64,000 nt of DNA from Actinomadura violacea (lineage in GTDB: Bacteria; Actinomycetota; Actinomycetes; Streptosporangiales; Streptosporangiaceae), in contig NZ_JAGEPF010000009.1 in assembly GCF_017573465.1 (NCBI RefSeq), positions 281,804 through 345,803 of the forward strand, read 5' to 3'. A program made the position numbers and the translations under genes. A model generated the notes under the pieces. That model did no database searches, was not told where the DNA came from, and saw nothing but the letters and a program-made list of their open reading frames with translations. Below are positions 45,004-58,817 of this stretch, piece after piece; positions within the stretch are counted from its first letter, which is position 1, and every line of letters starts with the position of its first letter.

Positions 45004-45601
45004 CGATGTCCTCCTCGGTGGGGTCGGCGCCGCCGAGCGCCGCGCGGAGCCGGGCGCGGCCGCGCGACAGCCGGGACCGGACGGTGCCCACGGGGATCTC
45101 CAGCGCCGCGGCCACCTCCTCGTAGCTCAGGTCGGCCCAGGCGACCAGGAGCAGCGGTTCCCGGTAGATCGCGGGCAGGCCGGCGAGCGCGCGGGCGAGC
45201 GGGCCGCGCAGCGCCTGCGCGCTCACCCGCGCCTCGCTGTCGACGGGGTCGGCCGCCGTCTCGCCGCCGAGCCGTTCCAGCAGCAGGTAGCGGGCCGTCT
45301 CGGCCTTGCGGTGCCGCGCGACGAGCCGGGTCGCGATCCCGTACAGCCAGGGCCGGGCGTCGGCGCGGGCCAGGTCGTAGCGGGCCCGCTTGCGGAAGGC
45401 GATCAGGAACGTCTCGGCCATCAGGTCGTCGGCGGCGTCGGGTCCGAGGCGGCGCGCGACGTACCGGTGGATCGCCGGCGCGTGCCGGTCGTACAGGGCG
45501 GTGAACGCCTCCGGTTCCGCGAGGGACCTGCGGATCGGCTCGGCGTCGCCCCGCGCCGTCCCCGCCGCGGGGCCCGGCCGCGCCCGGATACCGATCACCA
45601 C
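44996..45601 (-). CDS. ECF RNA polymerase sigma factor (with membrane partner)
   Basis: 201 residues. Region 2 (about 32-95) contains FTALYDRHAPAIHRYVARRL and DDLMAETFLIAFRKRARYD; region 4 (about 135-185) contains LSYEEVAAALEIPVGTVRSR. The unstructured N-terminus of about 25 residues is long for the class. It is translationally coupled to the membrane protein downstream. It directs polymerase to a small stress regulon, and autoregulation is likely. No clear target promoter was identified in the window. Confidence 0.92.
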   Translation of the reverse strand: MVIGIRARPGPAAGTARGDAEPIRRSLAEPEAFTALYDRHAPAIHRYVARRLGPDAADDLMAETFLIAFRKRARYDLARADARPWLYGIATRLVARHRKAETARYLLLERLGGETAADPVDSEARVSAQALRGPLARALAGLPAIYREPLLLVAWADLSYEEVAAALEIPVGTVRSRLSRGRARLRAALGGADPTEEDIDG

Positions 45602-45706
45602 GCGGCCGGTCGCGTCGGCGGCTCTGTCATCGGGGGGCCTCCCATGGTTCGCGGTGTCTACACCGGTTATCCCTTGGAGGCCGCTCCCGGGTTCCCGCGG
45701 AAGGCG

Positions 45707-46561
45707 TCAGGCGAGGTCGGCGAGGTCCTCGGGGGTGAGGTGGAGGCCGGCCGCGGCGAGGTTCTCCTCCAGGTGGGCCGGGGAGCCGGTGCCGGGGATG
45801 AGGAGGATGTTCGGGGAGCGGGCCAGCAGCCAGGCGAGGGCGACCTGCGGGACGGTCGCGCCGTGCCGGGCGGCGACGGTGTCGAGGTGGTCGGCGGTGA
45901 GCGGCTGGAAGCCGCCGACCGGGGAGAACGGGACGTAGGCGATGCCGGCTCCGGCGCAGGCGTCCACGAGCGGGTCGTCGGCGCGCAGGGAGACGTTGTA
46001 CTCGTTCTGGACGCAGGCGATCGGCGCGATCGCGCGGGCCTCGGCGACCTGGGCGGATGTGACGTTGGAGACGCCGAGGTGGCGGATCAGGCCCTCGTCG
46101 CGGAGCGCGGCCAGGGTCTCCAGGGGCGCGGCGAGGGACTCCTCGGACGTCCCGAAGACGCCCATGCGCAGGTTCACGACGTCGAGGCGGTCCAGGCCGA
46201 GGGTGCGGAGGTTCGCCTCGACGGCGCGGCGCAGGCCGGACGGGGTGAGGCCGGTGTGCTCCTCGGCCGGCAGATGGACGTCGGAGCCCTCGACGAGCGC
46301 GCCGACCTTGGTGACGATCACCAGGTCGTCCGGGTAGGGGTGCAGTGCCTCGCGGATCAGCTCGTTGGCCGACACCCCGTCGTGGGAGTAGTAGTTCGAG
46401 GTGTCGAGGTGGTTCACGCCGAGTTCGACGGCGCGGTGCAGCACGGCGAGGGCGGTGTAGCGGTCGGGGCGCGGGCCGCCCGGCCAGCCCGACAGCCGCA
46501 TCGCGCCGTACCCGATCCTGGCGACGTCGAGGTCGCCGCCCAGCGCCCATCGTCCGGTCAT
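45707..46561 (-). CDS. Aldo/keto reductase
   Basis: 284 residues, TIM barrel. GYGAMRLSGWPGG at the N-terminus, HLDTSNYYS with catalytic Asp-Tyr (about 53-58), the Lys in VIVTKVG (about 84) and the NADPH-binding LIPGTGSPAHLEENLAA (about 253) are present. The catalytic His position near 117 (usually LxxxHxxD) reads NLRMG, so the classical Tyr-His-Lys-Asp set may lack His. It reduces aldehydes or ketones with NADPH. It is a single gene between a sigma operon and a small zinc protein. Confidence 0.87.
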   Translation of the reverse strand: MTGRWALGGDLDVARIGYGAMRLSGWPGGPRPDRYTALAVLHRAVELGVNHLDTSNYYSHDGVSANELIREALHPYPDDLVIVTKVGALVEGSDVHLPAEEHTGLTPSGLRRAVEANLRTLGLDRLDVVNLRMGVFGTSEESLAAPLETLAALRDEGLIRHLGVSNVTSAQVAEARAIAPIACVQNEYNVSLRADDPLVDACAGAGIAYVPFSPVGGFQPLTADHLDTVAARHGATVPQVALAWLLARSPNILLIPGTGSPAHLEENLAAAGLHLTPEDLADLA

Positions 46562-46584
46562 GATCGTCAGCCTAGCCTCCGGCG

Positions 46585-46806
46585 TCACGGCCAGCGGTAC
46601 GCGGTGCCCTGCGCGGGGACGTGGTACGGCAGGTAGCACTTGGTGGTGACGTGCTCGTCCTTGCAGTCGAGGCACAGGTAGGTGCGGTGGCCGCGCAGGC
46701 CGCGGGCGCGGCCGCCGCAGGGCGGGCAGACGCAGGGCGACCAGCCGACGATGACGCGGCCGGGGACGAGGCGGTGGCCGCGGGGGCACAGGAACGGGAC
46801 ATGCAC
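46585..46806 (-). CDS. Small Cys-rich zinc-ribbon-like protein
   Basis: 73 residues with eight Cys: LCPRGH, SPCVCPPCGG, LCLDCKD and TKCYLP. The two spaced CxxC pairs suggest one or two zinc ribbons. There is no close named family that I recognise. It is divergent from the ECF sigma gene at 46851 with a 44-nt gap and lies just upstream of the aldo/keto reductase gene on the same strand. The coding bias is good and the Cys spacing supports a real gene. Confidence 0.6.
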   Translation of the reverse strand: MHVPFLCPRGHRLVPGRVIVGWSPCVCPPCGGRARGLRGHRTYLCLDCKDEHVTTKCYLPYHVPAQGTAYRWP

Positions 46807-46850
46807 GACTCGAACATACTATCGAGGCATTCGGGGGTAGTGTCGGGCCG

Positions 46851-47363
46851 GTGAGCGCGCCCGATCCCGACGTCGTGAGGCGTGCGCAACGCGGCGACCT
46901 GATGGCGCTGGACGAGGTGCTCGACGCGCTCGCCCCGTACGTCCGGCGGCTCTGCGGGCCGATCGCGCTGCAGGACGCGCCGGACGCCGCGCAGGAGACG
47001 CTCATCGCGGTCATGCGCGGCCTGAAGACGCTGCGCGACCCCGCCGCGCTCCTCGGGTGGGTGCGGGTCATCGCCGTCCGGGAGGCGGTCCGGGCCGCCC
47101 GGCAGTCGGCGCGGGCGGTCCCGGCGGAGCCGGCGGATCTGCCCGCGCCCGGCGACCCGTCGCTGGCCGCCGACGTCCGCGACGTGCTCGACCGGCTGCC
47201 GCCCGAGCAGCGCGCCGTGCTGGTGCTGCGCGACCTGGAGGGGCTGGACGAGGAGACCGCGGCGCGGATGCTGCGGGTGCCGACGGGGACGGTCCGGTCC
47301 CGGCTGTTCCGGGCGCGGGCGCGCTTCCGGCTGAGCTGGCGCGACGAAGGGAGCCCGCCGTGA
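46851..47363 (+). CDS. ECF-type sigma factor, SRPBCC-linked
   Basis: 170 residues. Region 2 includes VVRRAQRGDLMALDEVLDAL and DAPDAAQETLIAVMRGLKTL; region 4 has LPPEQRAVLVLRDLEGLDEE and RVPTGTVRSRLFRAR. GTG start. Its stop overlaps the start of the SRPBCC-like gene (GTGA). No anti-sigma gene is linked; the coupled small protein could modulate it or be its output. Very short spacing to the divergent zinc-ribbon gene implies shared control. Confidence 0.9.
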   Translation: MSAPDPDVVRRAQRGDLMALDEVLDALAPYVRRLCGPIALQDAPDAAQETLIAVMRGLKTLRDPAALLGWVRVIAVREAVRAARQSARAVPAEPADLPAPGDPSLAADVRDVLDRLPPEQRAVLVLRDLEGLDEETAARMLRVPTGTVRSRLFRARARFRLSWRDEGSPP

Positions 47364-47818
47364 CGTGGCCGCTCGGAGAGCTGGACGAGGTGCGCCGGCT
47401 GCGCGCGCTGGCCGCCGCGCTCCCCGGCGTCCTGCTGGAGGAGGCGGTCCTGCCGGCGGCGTTCGAGGACGTGTGGGCGGTGCTGGGCGACCCGGAGGGC
47501 GGGTTCCCCGGCCTGGTGCCGGACGTCCGGTCCCTGCGCGTCACCGAACGGGAGGGCGAGCGGATGCGCGCGCTGGTGCGGGGCCGTTCCGGTCTGCGCG
47601 CGCGCTTCGACATGGTGCTGCGCCCCGGCTGGTGCCTGATGCAGAGCCGTTTCCTGGTGTTCGGCATGGCGGCGGTACGGGACGGGGACGCGACGCGCTT
47701 CGCCTACATGGCCGGGTTCCGCGTCCCGGGCATGCGCTTCGCGGGGCCGGTGCTGCGCCGGGCGCTCGGTCCCGTCGTGCTGCGCCGGTTCGTCAGGCGG
47801 TTCACGCCGGAGGAGTGA
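47360..47818 (+). CDS. SRPBCC-like (START/Bet v1 fold) protein
   Basis: 152 residues. The pattern LEEAVLPAAFEDVWAVLGDP (about 28-47) followed by VPDVRSLRVTEREGERMRAL and LRPGWCLMQSR is that of polyketide-cyclase/SRPBCC proteins that bind a hydrophobic ligand in a cavity. Start GTG overlaps the sigma stop, so its level follows that of the sigma factor. A small-molecule sensor or lipid-binding role is possible. The assignment to the fold is by pattern only. Confidence 0.65.
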   Translation: MTWPLGELDEVRRLRALAAALPGVLLEEAVLPAAFEDVWAVLGDPEGGFPGLVPDVRSLRVTEREGERMRALVRGRSGLRARFDMVLRPGWCLMQSRFLVFGMAAVRDGDATRFAYMAGFRVPGMRFAGPVLRRALGPVVLRRFVRRFTPEE

Positions 47819-47864
47819 CGCGGATCACTGGAGTGATACGGGGGCGTCGCGTCCTCTTCCAGGC

Positions 47865-48296
47865 ATGCACATCTACGAACTGGCGGCCGTCCTGGCCGCG
47901 ACGGTCCTCGCCCTGGACGCCCTCCTGCACGTGTACTGGATGACCGGACGCACCTGGCCCGCGCGCGACGTCACCGCCCTGTCCCGCGGCCTGCTGAACG
48001 CCGACGTCCCGTTCGCTCCCCGGGTGCTGGCGCCGCTCGTCGCCGTCCTGGCGGTCGGCGCGGCGGCCGTGCTGGCGCGGGCCGGCCTGATCCTCCCCGG
48101 CCTGCCCGGGTGGCTGACGGCGGCCGGGAGCATCGCCGTCGCCGGGGGCGTCGCGCTGCGCGCGGGTGCCGGCGTCGTCTGGGCGCTCGGCGTCGGCGCC
48201 AGCCGCGATTCGGCCTTCTACAAGCTCAACCTGGCCGTCTACACACCGCTGTGCCTCCTGCTGACGGCCGCGACCCTGCGCGTGGCCGCCGCCTGA
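47865..48296 (+). CDS. DUF3995 family membrane protein
   Basis: 143 residues with four hydrophobic helices (about 6-25, 55-76, 83-104, 122-140). The family marks are ALDALLHVYWMTGRTWP (about 16-32) and the SRDSAFYKLNLAVYTPLCLL region. Function is unknown; actinomycete members often sit near regulators. It starts 46 nt after the SRPBCC gene on the same strand, possibly in the same transcript, and is convergent with the response-regulator gene with only 7 nt between stops. Confidence 0.82.
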   Translation: MHIYELAAVLAATVLALDALLHVYWMTGRTWPARDVTALSRGLLNADVPFAPRVLAPLVAVLAVGAAAVLARAGLILPGLPGWLTAAGSIAVAGGVALRAGAGVVWALGVGASRDSAFYKLNLAVYTPLCLLLTAATLRVAAA

Positions 48297-48303
48297 CGCC
48301 GGT

Positions 48304-48966
48304 TCAGGTGAGGCCGGCGTCGTGGGCGAGCAGCGCGATCTGGGTGCGGTTGTCGAGGTCCAGCTTGGTGAGGATGCTCGAAACATGCGCCTTGACGGTC
48401 GCCACGCTCATGAACAGCGCGGCGCCGATCTCGGCGTTCGACCGGCCCGCCGCGATCGCGGCGACCACGTCGTTCTCGCGCGGGCTGAGCCGGCCGAGCG
48501 CGGCGCGGGCGCGCTCGTAGGCGCCGGCCTGGGTGGCGGCCCGGTCCATCAGGCGGCGGGTGATCCGCGGCGACAGGATCGGCTCGCCGGCCGCCACCCG
48601 CCGGACCGCCTCGACGATCTGCGCGGGCGGGGTGTCCTTCAGCAGGAAGCCGCTCGCCCCGGCGCGCAGCGCGTGCAGGATGTTCTCGTCGGTGTCGAAC
48701 GTGGTCAGGACGATGACCTCGGGCGCGGGGTCGCGGCCGCGCAGCGCCCGGGTGGCGGTGATGCCGTCGACGCGCGGCATCCGCAGGTCCATCAGGACGA
48801 CGTCGGGCGCGTGCCGGTCCGCGGCCTCCGGCACCTCGGCGCCGTCCGCCGCCTCCCCGGCGACCGAGATCCCGTGCACGCCGTCCAGCATCATCGACAG
48901 GCCGGCGCGGACGAGGGCGTCGTCGTCGACGATCAGCACGCGCAGGGGGCGGTTCACGCCGGCCAT
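48304..48966 (-). CDS. NarL/LuxR-family response regulator
   Basis: 220 residues. Receiver domain: acidic pocket DDDALVR (about 14), phospho-acceptor Asp in VVLMDLRMP (about 60) and Lys in FLLKDTPP (about 110). LuxR-type helix-turn-helix (about 153-215): LSPRENDVVAAIAAGRSNAE. Start ATG 48966 overlaps the kinase stop by 13 nt; GTG 48957 is an alternative. It is paired with the histidine kinase directly upstream. Targets may include the divergent DUF6069 gene. Confidence 0.93.
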   Translation of the reverse strand: MAGVNRPLRVLIVDDDALVRAGLSMMLDGVHGISVAGEAADGAEVPEAADRHAPDVVLMDLRMPRVDGITATRALRGRDPAPEVIVLTTFDTDENILHALRAGASGFLLKDTPPAQIVEAVRRVAAGEPILSPRITRRLMDRAATQAGAYERARAALGRLSPRENDVVAAIAAGRSNAEIGAALFMSVATVKAHVSSILTKLDLDNRTQIALLAHDAGLT

Positions 48967-50111
48967 GGTAGCCAGGCGCGCAGCCGGAACTCCCCCGCGG
49001 CGATCTCGTGGTCCAGCCGGCCGCCCGCGAGCTGCACCCGCTCGGTCAGCCCGACCAGGCCCGTCCCGGTGCCGGGGGCGAGCGGGACGGCGCCGTCCGG
49101 CGCCAGCGGGTTCCGGATGTCGATCACCAGCCGGCTGCCGGGGCGCCCCTCGACCGCCACCCGCACCGGGCGGCCGGCCGCGTGCTTGCGGGCGTTCGTC
49201 AGCCCCTCCTGGACGACCCGGTACGCGGTGCGCCCGGCGGCGGCGGGCAGCGCGGCGGGCTCGACCACCTCGTCGCGCAGCTGCACGCTGCCGCCCGCGT
49301 CGCGGGACTCGGCGACGAGCGCCGGCAGGTCGGTGAGGACGGGCTGGGGGCGGTCGTCGTCGCGGGCGTCCTCGTCGCGCAGCACGCCGATCACCTCGCG
49401 CAGCTCGTCGAGGGCCTGGTGCACCCCGGCGCGCACGACCCCGGCGGCCTGCGCGAGCTTCTCCGGCGGCGCGTCCGGACGGTACTCCAGCGCGCCCGCG
49501 TAGGTGGCCAGCAGCGACAGCCGGTGGGCGAGGACGTCGTGCATCTCGCGGGCCATGCGGGTGCGCTCCAGCATCCGGGCCTCGGCGACGCGCCGCCCCT
49601 GCTCGGCCTCGGCGCGGCGGGCCCGTTCGCGCAGCGACGCGAGCAGCGCGCGGCGCGCCTGTGCGAGCGCGCCCCAGCCGACCAGCGCGCCGTAGGCCAG
49701 GGCGACGACCAGCAGCCACCAGCCGTAGGTGATGCCGCCCTCGGGCCGCCACAGCCCCTGCACCGCGTGCCCGGCGACGCCCGCCGCGCCAACGGCCAGC
49801 GCGACCGGGAACCGGCGCCGCTGCGCGACGTGCAGCGCGCCGAACGTCGCCGCGGGCGTCGCCGCCGGGGACAGCGCGGCCAGCACGCTCAGCACGAGCG
49901 TGCCCGCCACCGGCCGCCACAGGACGAGCGGCGCCAGCACGCAGGCGAGCGCCCCGGCGGCGATGTCGACGGCGAGCGCCCCCGGCGGCCCGCCGGACCG
50001 GCCCCACACCGTCAGCGCGCCGAGCGCCCCCACCGTGGCGATCACCCCGGCCGCACCGGCGGCGAGCCGCGGGTCGCGCTGCTCCACCTCGCAGGCGTTC
50101 TCGCTGTTCAC
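48954..50111 (-). CDS. Histidine kinase (HisKA_3 type)
   Basis: 385 residues from the GTG at 50111. Four to five membrane helices (about 15-155) without a large external loop, a coiled linker rich in Arg/Glu (about 160-190), phospho-His in MAREMHDVLAHRLS (about 196), and an ATPase domain with GRTAYRVVQEGLTNARKHA and GTGTGLVGLTERV. It signals to the coupled LuxR regulator. The input is probably in the membrane itself (envelope stress or a lipophilic signal). It diverges from a DUF6069 gene. Confidence 0.92.
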   Translation of the reverse strand: MNSENACEVEQRDPRLAAGAAGVIATVGALGALTVWGRSGGPPGALAVDIAAGALACVLAPLVLWRPVAGTLVLSVLAALSPAATPAATFGALHVAQRRRFPVALAVGAAGVAGHAVQGLWRPEGGITYGWWLLVVALAYGALVGWGALAQARRALLASLRERARRAEAEQGRRVAEARMLERTRMAREMHDVLAHRLSLLATYAGALEYRPDAPPEKLAQAAGVVRAGVHQALDELREVIGVLRDEDARDDDRPQPVLTDLPALVAESRDAGGSVQLRDEVVEPAALPAAAGRTAYRVVQEGLTNARKHAAGRPVRVAVEGRPGSRLVIDIRNPLAPDGAVPLAPGTGTGLVGLTERVQLAGGRLDHEIAAGEFRLRAWLPWPA

Positions 50112-50242
50112 GGGGTCAGCGTAAGACGGGCCCGCGCGCCGCGACACCTACCGAAGTAGGGGGTGGCCCCGGCCGGCGGACGGACTCGCCGCAGCCCCGC
50201 GCCCGATGCGCCGCGCCGCGCCGGGCGGCGATCGTTGCGGTC

Positions 50243-50665
50243 ATGAACGAGATGACCGGAACCCGTCCCGCCGCCGGAGGCACCGCCATCCGGCGCTCCC
50301 TCACCGTCGTCGCCGCGGCCGCCGCCGCGCTCGCCGTCTGGGTGGTCGCCGACCCCGTCCTCGGAGCCGGCATGCACGCCGGCGACCAGCACGTCGGGCC
50401 CGCCATGGTGGTCGTGTCCTCGCTGGTGGCGGGGCTGGCCGGCTGGGGGCTGCTGGCCGTCATGGAGCGCCGCGCGAAGCGTCCGGCCCGCACCTGGGCG
50501 ATCACCGCCGCGGTCGTCCTCGGGGTGTCGCTGACCGGCCCGCGCGCCGCGCACGGCGGCACCTTCGCGGCGCTGACCGCGATGCACCTGGTCGTCGGCG
50601 TCATCGTGATCGTCGGCCTGGCCGCCACCGCGCGCGGCCGGGGCCGGGCGAGCGGCCAGGGCTAG
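50243..50665 (+). CDS. DUF6069-like four-helix membrane protein
   Basis: 140 residues, four hydrophobic helices (about 17-42, 50-72, 82-100, 110-128) and short loops; ADPVLGAGMHAGDQHVGPAM links helices 1 and 2. It resembles the actinomycete DUF6069 group of no known function. It diverges from the histidine kinase gene (131 nt), a typical target position. The stop TAG shares CTAG with the convergent kinase gene's stop, so the two genes overlap by 4 nt. Confidence 0.72.
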   Translation: MNEMTGTRPAAGGTAIRRSLTVVAAAAAALAVWVVADPVLGAGMHAGDQHVGPAMVVVSSLVAGLAGWGLLAVMERRAKRPARTWAITAAVVLGVSLTGPRAAHGGTFAALTAMHLVVGVIVIVGLAATARGRGRASGQG

Positions 50666-52140
50666 GAGACCTGCTTCAGCGTGTAGCAGTAGTTCGACTG
50701 GCCCTTGAAGTAGTGCCGGGCGCGGGGGTCGTCGTACCGCCAGCGGCATCCCGCGTCGAGCTGCGCCTTCGACATCAGCTGCGCGGCGCGCTTGTGCGCC
50801 ACGCAGTACGCGCCCGGCGCCGGAGTGGTCCGGTACTCCTCCCACTCCCAGCCGAGCTTCGCGCAGTACGCCGAGAAATGGCCGGGCCCCAGCTCGACCC
50901 GCTGGTAGGACGGGCTCGCCGACGGCCCGCCGGACGGCTTCTTCGACGGCGCCGGACGCGACGTCGCCGCGCTCGGGCCCGCACCGGGGCTCCGGCTCGC
51001 GGTCGTGCTCGGCGACCCGCTCCCCGGCACCGCGGCGTGCCCCGCCTCCGCCGTACCGCCCTGGCCCGCGGCCGTGCCCGCCGTCCCCTGCGGCGTCGCG
51101 TGCGGGCCGCCGCCGCCCGTGTCGCCGTCCGCCAACTGCACGATCCCGAACACGGCGGCGCCCGCGACGACCGCGGCGCCCGCGCCCGCCAGCACGCCCG
51201 CACGCCTCCGGTTGCGCCGCCGCTCCCGCGGCAGCGTCGACACGTCCGCCGCAGCCTCACCCTGCACCGGCACAGGCGCCGGGCTGCGCGGCGGACCGGG
51301 CGCGCCGACGCCGCCGGGAGACGTCTGCTGCGACCGGCGGACGAGCCGGTCCAGCACGTTCTGCGCCGTCGGACGCCGCGCCGGGTCCTTCGCGAAGCAC
51401 TCGGCGAGCAGCCCGCGCAGCGGCTCCTCGACGCCGTCCAGGCGCGGCGGCTCGTGCGCGATCCGGTTCATCACGACCGGGATGGACTCGTTCCCGAACG
51501 GCGGACGCCCCGTCGCCGCGAACACCATCGTCGACGCCCACGCGAACACGTCCACCGCCGGCCCGAGCTCGCCCGGCTGGAGCTGCTCGGGCGCCATGTA
51601 CGCGGGCGTCCCGACGGCGCGGCTCACCACGGTCTGCGCGCCCGACAGCGCCCGCGATATGCCGAAGTCGATGACGCGCGGGCCGTCCGCGCCGATCAGC
51701 ACGTTGTGCGGCTTGAAGTCGCGGTGCACCACCCCGGCGTCGTGCAGCGCGACCAGCGCCGTCGCCGTCGCGATCGCCAGCCGGTCCAGGGCGCTGCCCG
51801 ACCGCGGCCCGCCGTCCCGGACGACGGCGCTCAGCGGCGGCCCGTCGACGTACTCGCTGACGATGAAGCGCCGGGTGCCGAACGCCCCCGAGTCCAGCAC
51901 CTGGGCGGTGCAGAACCGGGCGACCTGCTTGGCGGCCTCCAGCTCCCGGGCGAAGGTGCCGACCGCGCCCGGGTCGCCGGTGAGCTGCGCGTGGAACAGC
52001 TTCACCGCGACGCGGTCGCCCCCGCCCTCGGGGACGGCGGCGTAGACGACGCCCTGGCCGCCCTCCCCGATCCGCCCGGTGACCCGGTAGCCGCCGAGCC
52101 GCCGCGGGTCGGTGGGTTCGAGGGGGTGAAGGTCCGGCAC
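50662..52140 (-). CDS. Membrane Ser/Thr protein kinase, PknB-like
   Basis: 492 residues. Kinase domain (about 15-270): GRIGEGGQGVVYAA, VAVKLF, VVHRDFKPHNV, VIDFGIS and GTPAYMAPEQLQ. A Pro-rich juxtamembrane stretch is followed by one helix (about 313-335), then a Ser/Thr/Pro-rich wall-spanning linker and a small external domain with four Cys (YCAKLGWEWE, YCVAHKRAA, GCRWRY and YCYTL), probably two disulfides. It lies 99 nt after the encapsulin operon on the same strand; read-through is possible but the content argues for a separate role. Confidence 0.9.
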   Translation of the reverse strand: MPDLHPLEPTDPRRLGGYRVTGRIGEGGQGVVYAAVPEGGGDRVAVKLFHAQLTGDPGAVGTFARELEAAKQVARFCTAQVLDSGAFGTRRFIVSEYVDGPPLSAVVRDGGPRSGSALDRLAIATATALVALHDAGVVHRDFKPHNVLIGADGPRVIDFGISRALSGAQTVVSRAVGTPAYMAPEQLQPGELGPAVDVFAWASTMVFAATGRPPFGNESIPVVMNRIAHEPPRLDGVEEPLRGLLAECFAKDPARRPTAQNVLDRLVRRSQQTSPGGVGAPGPPRSPAPVPVQGEAAADVSTLPRERRRNRRRAGVLAGAGAAVVAGAAVFGIVQLADGDTGGGGPHATPQGTAGTAAGQGGTAEAGHAAVPGSGSPSTTASRSPGAGPSAATSRPAPSKKPSGGPSASPSYQRVELGPGHFSAYCAKLGWEWEEYRTTPAPGAYCVAHKRAAQLMSKAQLDAGCRWRYDDPRARHYFKGQSNYCYTLKQVS

Positions 52141-52239
52141 ACCCGCACTATAACGACGGCGACGCCGGGTTTTCCCGGGGTTGACAACGTCTGTCCGGCA
52201 CCTTCCGCGCCCCCTCTCCAGCGCCCGTACGGCGGGCCC

Positions 52240-53268
52240 TCAGTGGTCCCGATGGGTGAGCATGTGCGCCACCGACCGCAGCTCCCCGGCGGCCGCCGGG
52301 ACCGGGCCGGCCGCGTCCAGCTCGGTGAGGGCGCTCGCGACCAGCGCGTCCGCCTCCGCCGCCGCCCACGCGCGCCCGCCCGCCGCCTCGATCAGCGCCG
52401 CGGCGCGGGCCGGCTCGTCGCCGGCGAGCGCCCGGCGCCGCAGGTACAGCGCCGCCAGCTCCTCCCCCGCCGGCGTCCCCGACGTCAGCGCCGCCACCAC
52501 CGGCAGCGACTTCTTGCGGTTGCGCAGATCGGAGTGGACGGGCTTGCCGGTGACCTCCGGGTCGCCCCAGATGCCCAGCAGGTCGTCCACCAGCTGGAAC
52601 GCCAGGCCGAGCCGCTCGCCGAACGCCCGGTACCGCGCCGCGCGCCCGGCGCCGCCCCCGTACAGGGCGCCGAGCGCGCACGCGCCGCCGAGCAGCGCAC
52701 CGGTCTTCCCGCCCGCCATCGCCAGGCACTCGGCGAGCGTGACGTCGGCGCGGTCCTCGAACGCGGTGTCGGCGCTCTGCCCCTCCACCAGCTCCAGGAC
52801 CGCGCGGCTCAGCACCCGGACCGCGCCCGAAGGATCCGGGGACGGCGCCTCCGCGAGCGCCTCGTAGGCGCCGGCGAGCAGCGCGTCCCCGGCCAGGATC
52901 GCGGCGCTGACCCCGAACACCGTCCACGCGGTGGGCCGGTGCCGGCGGGTGCGGTCGCCGTCCATGACGTCGTCGTGCAGCAGCGAGAAGTTGTGCGTCA
53001 GCTCGACCGCGACGGCGGCGGGCAGGGCGGCGGCCGCCGTCCCGCCGGCCGCCTCCGCCGCCAGCAGCACCAGCGCCGGGCGGACGGCCTTGCCGCCCGC
53101 CCCCGCCGCGGCCCGGCCCGCCTCGTCGCGCCAGCCGAAGTGGAACTCGGCGATGCCGCGCATCGAACCGGGCATCGCCCCGATCACCGACCGCATCGCG
53201 GGCTCCACCAGTCCCCGGCTCCACGCCAGGATCTCGGCGGCGGACCGGGCGGACGTCTCCACCGACAT
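52240..53268 (-). CDS. Short-chain polyprenyl diphosphate synthase of the encapsulin operon
   Basis: 342 residues, all-helical trans-isoprenyl diphosphate synthase. First Asp-rich motif DDVMD at 99-103 with a Phe 5 residues before it (short-chain tendency), KxxRP near 60-64, second motif DDLLG at 228-232 (the last Asp is Gly) followed by GDPEVTGKP, and DLRNRKKSLP. It joins isoprenyl diphosphates, giving GPP, FPP or GGPP. ATG 53268 is 14 nt after the shell gene, with a GGGGG-rich ribosome site. Because the neighbour resembles a sesquiterpene synthase, FPP is the likely product. Family 2B shells are often encoded beside such synthases. Confidence 0.88.
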   Translation of the reverse strand: MSVETSARSAAEILAWSRGLVEPAMRSVIGAMPGSMRGIAEFHFGWRDEAGRAAAGAGGKAVRPALVLLAAEAAGGTAAAALPAAVAVELTHNFSLLHDDVMDGDRTRRHRPTAWTVFGVSAAILAGDALLAGAYEALAEAPSPDPSGAVRVLSRAVLELVEGQSADTAFEDRADVTLAECLAMAGGKTGALLGGACALGALYGGGAGRAARYRAFGERLGLAFQLVDDLLGIWGDPEVTGKPVHSDLRNRKKSLPVVAALTSGTPAGEELAALYLRRRALAGDEPARAAALIEAAGGRAWAAAEADALVASALTELDAAGPVPAAAGELRSVAHMLTHRDH

Positions 53269-53282
53269 GCCCCGTCCCCCCG

Positions 53283-58686
<5,404 letters not shown>

Positions 58687-58785
58687 GTGACCACCGTGTG
58701 GACCGCACTGGCACTCGAGACGACCGCCGCGCTCGTGATCGCGGGTTCGCTGGCGGGCTGGGCCCGCCGGCACTTCGCCCGCTGA
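58687..58785 (+). CDS. 32-residue single-helix membrane peptide
   Basis: A GTG start preceded by GGAGGGAGG gives a peptide with Trp5, a hydrophobic helix (about 7-25) and a basic end ARRHFAR. The ribosome site is one of the strongest in the window and the composition is that of a real small membrane protein. It lies between the divergent encapsulin operon and the convergent MHS symporter gene. Family and function are unknown; a transporter or envelope-associated regulator is a guess. Confidence 0.6.
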   Translation: MTTVWTALALETTAALVIAGSLAGWARRHFAR

Positions 58786-58817
58786 CGCCCGCGGCCCCCG
58801 CCCTTACGGCGCGGGGG

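Noticed and set aside
50662..53268. Including the Ser/Thr kinase in the encapsulin operon
   Set aside because: Same strand but 99 nt gap, no functional link and membrane topology unlike the soluble compartment genes.
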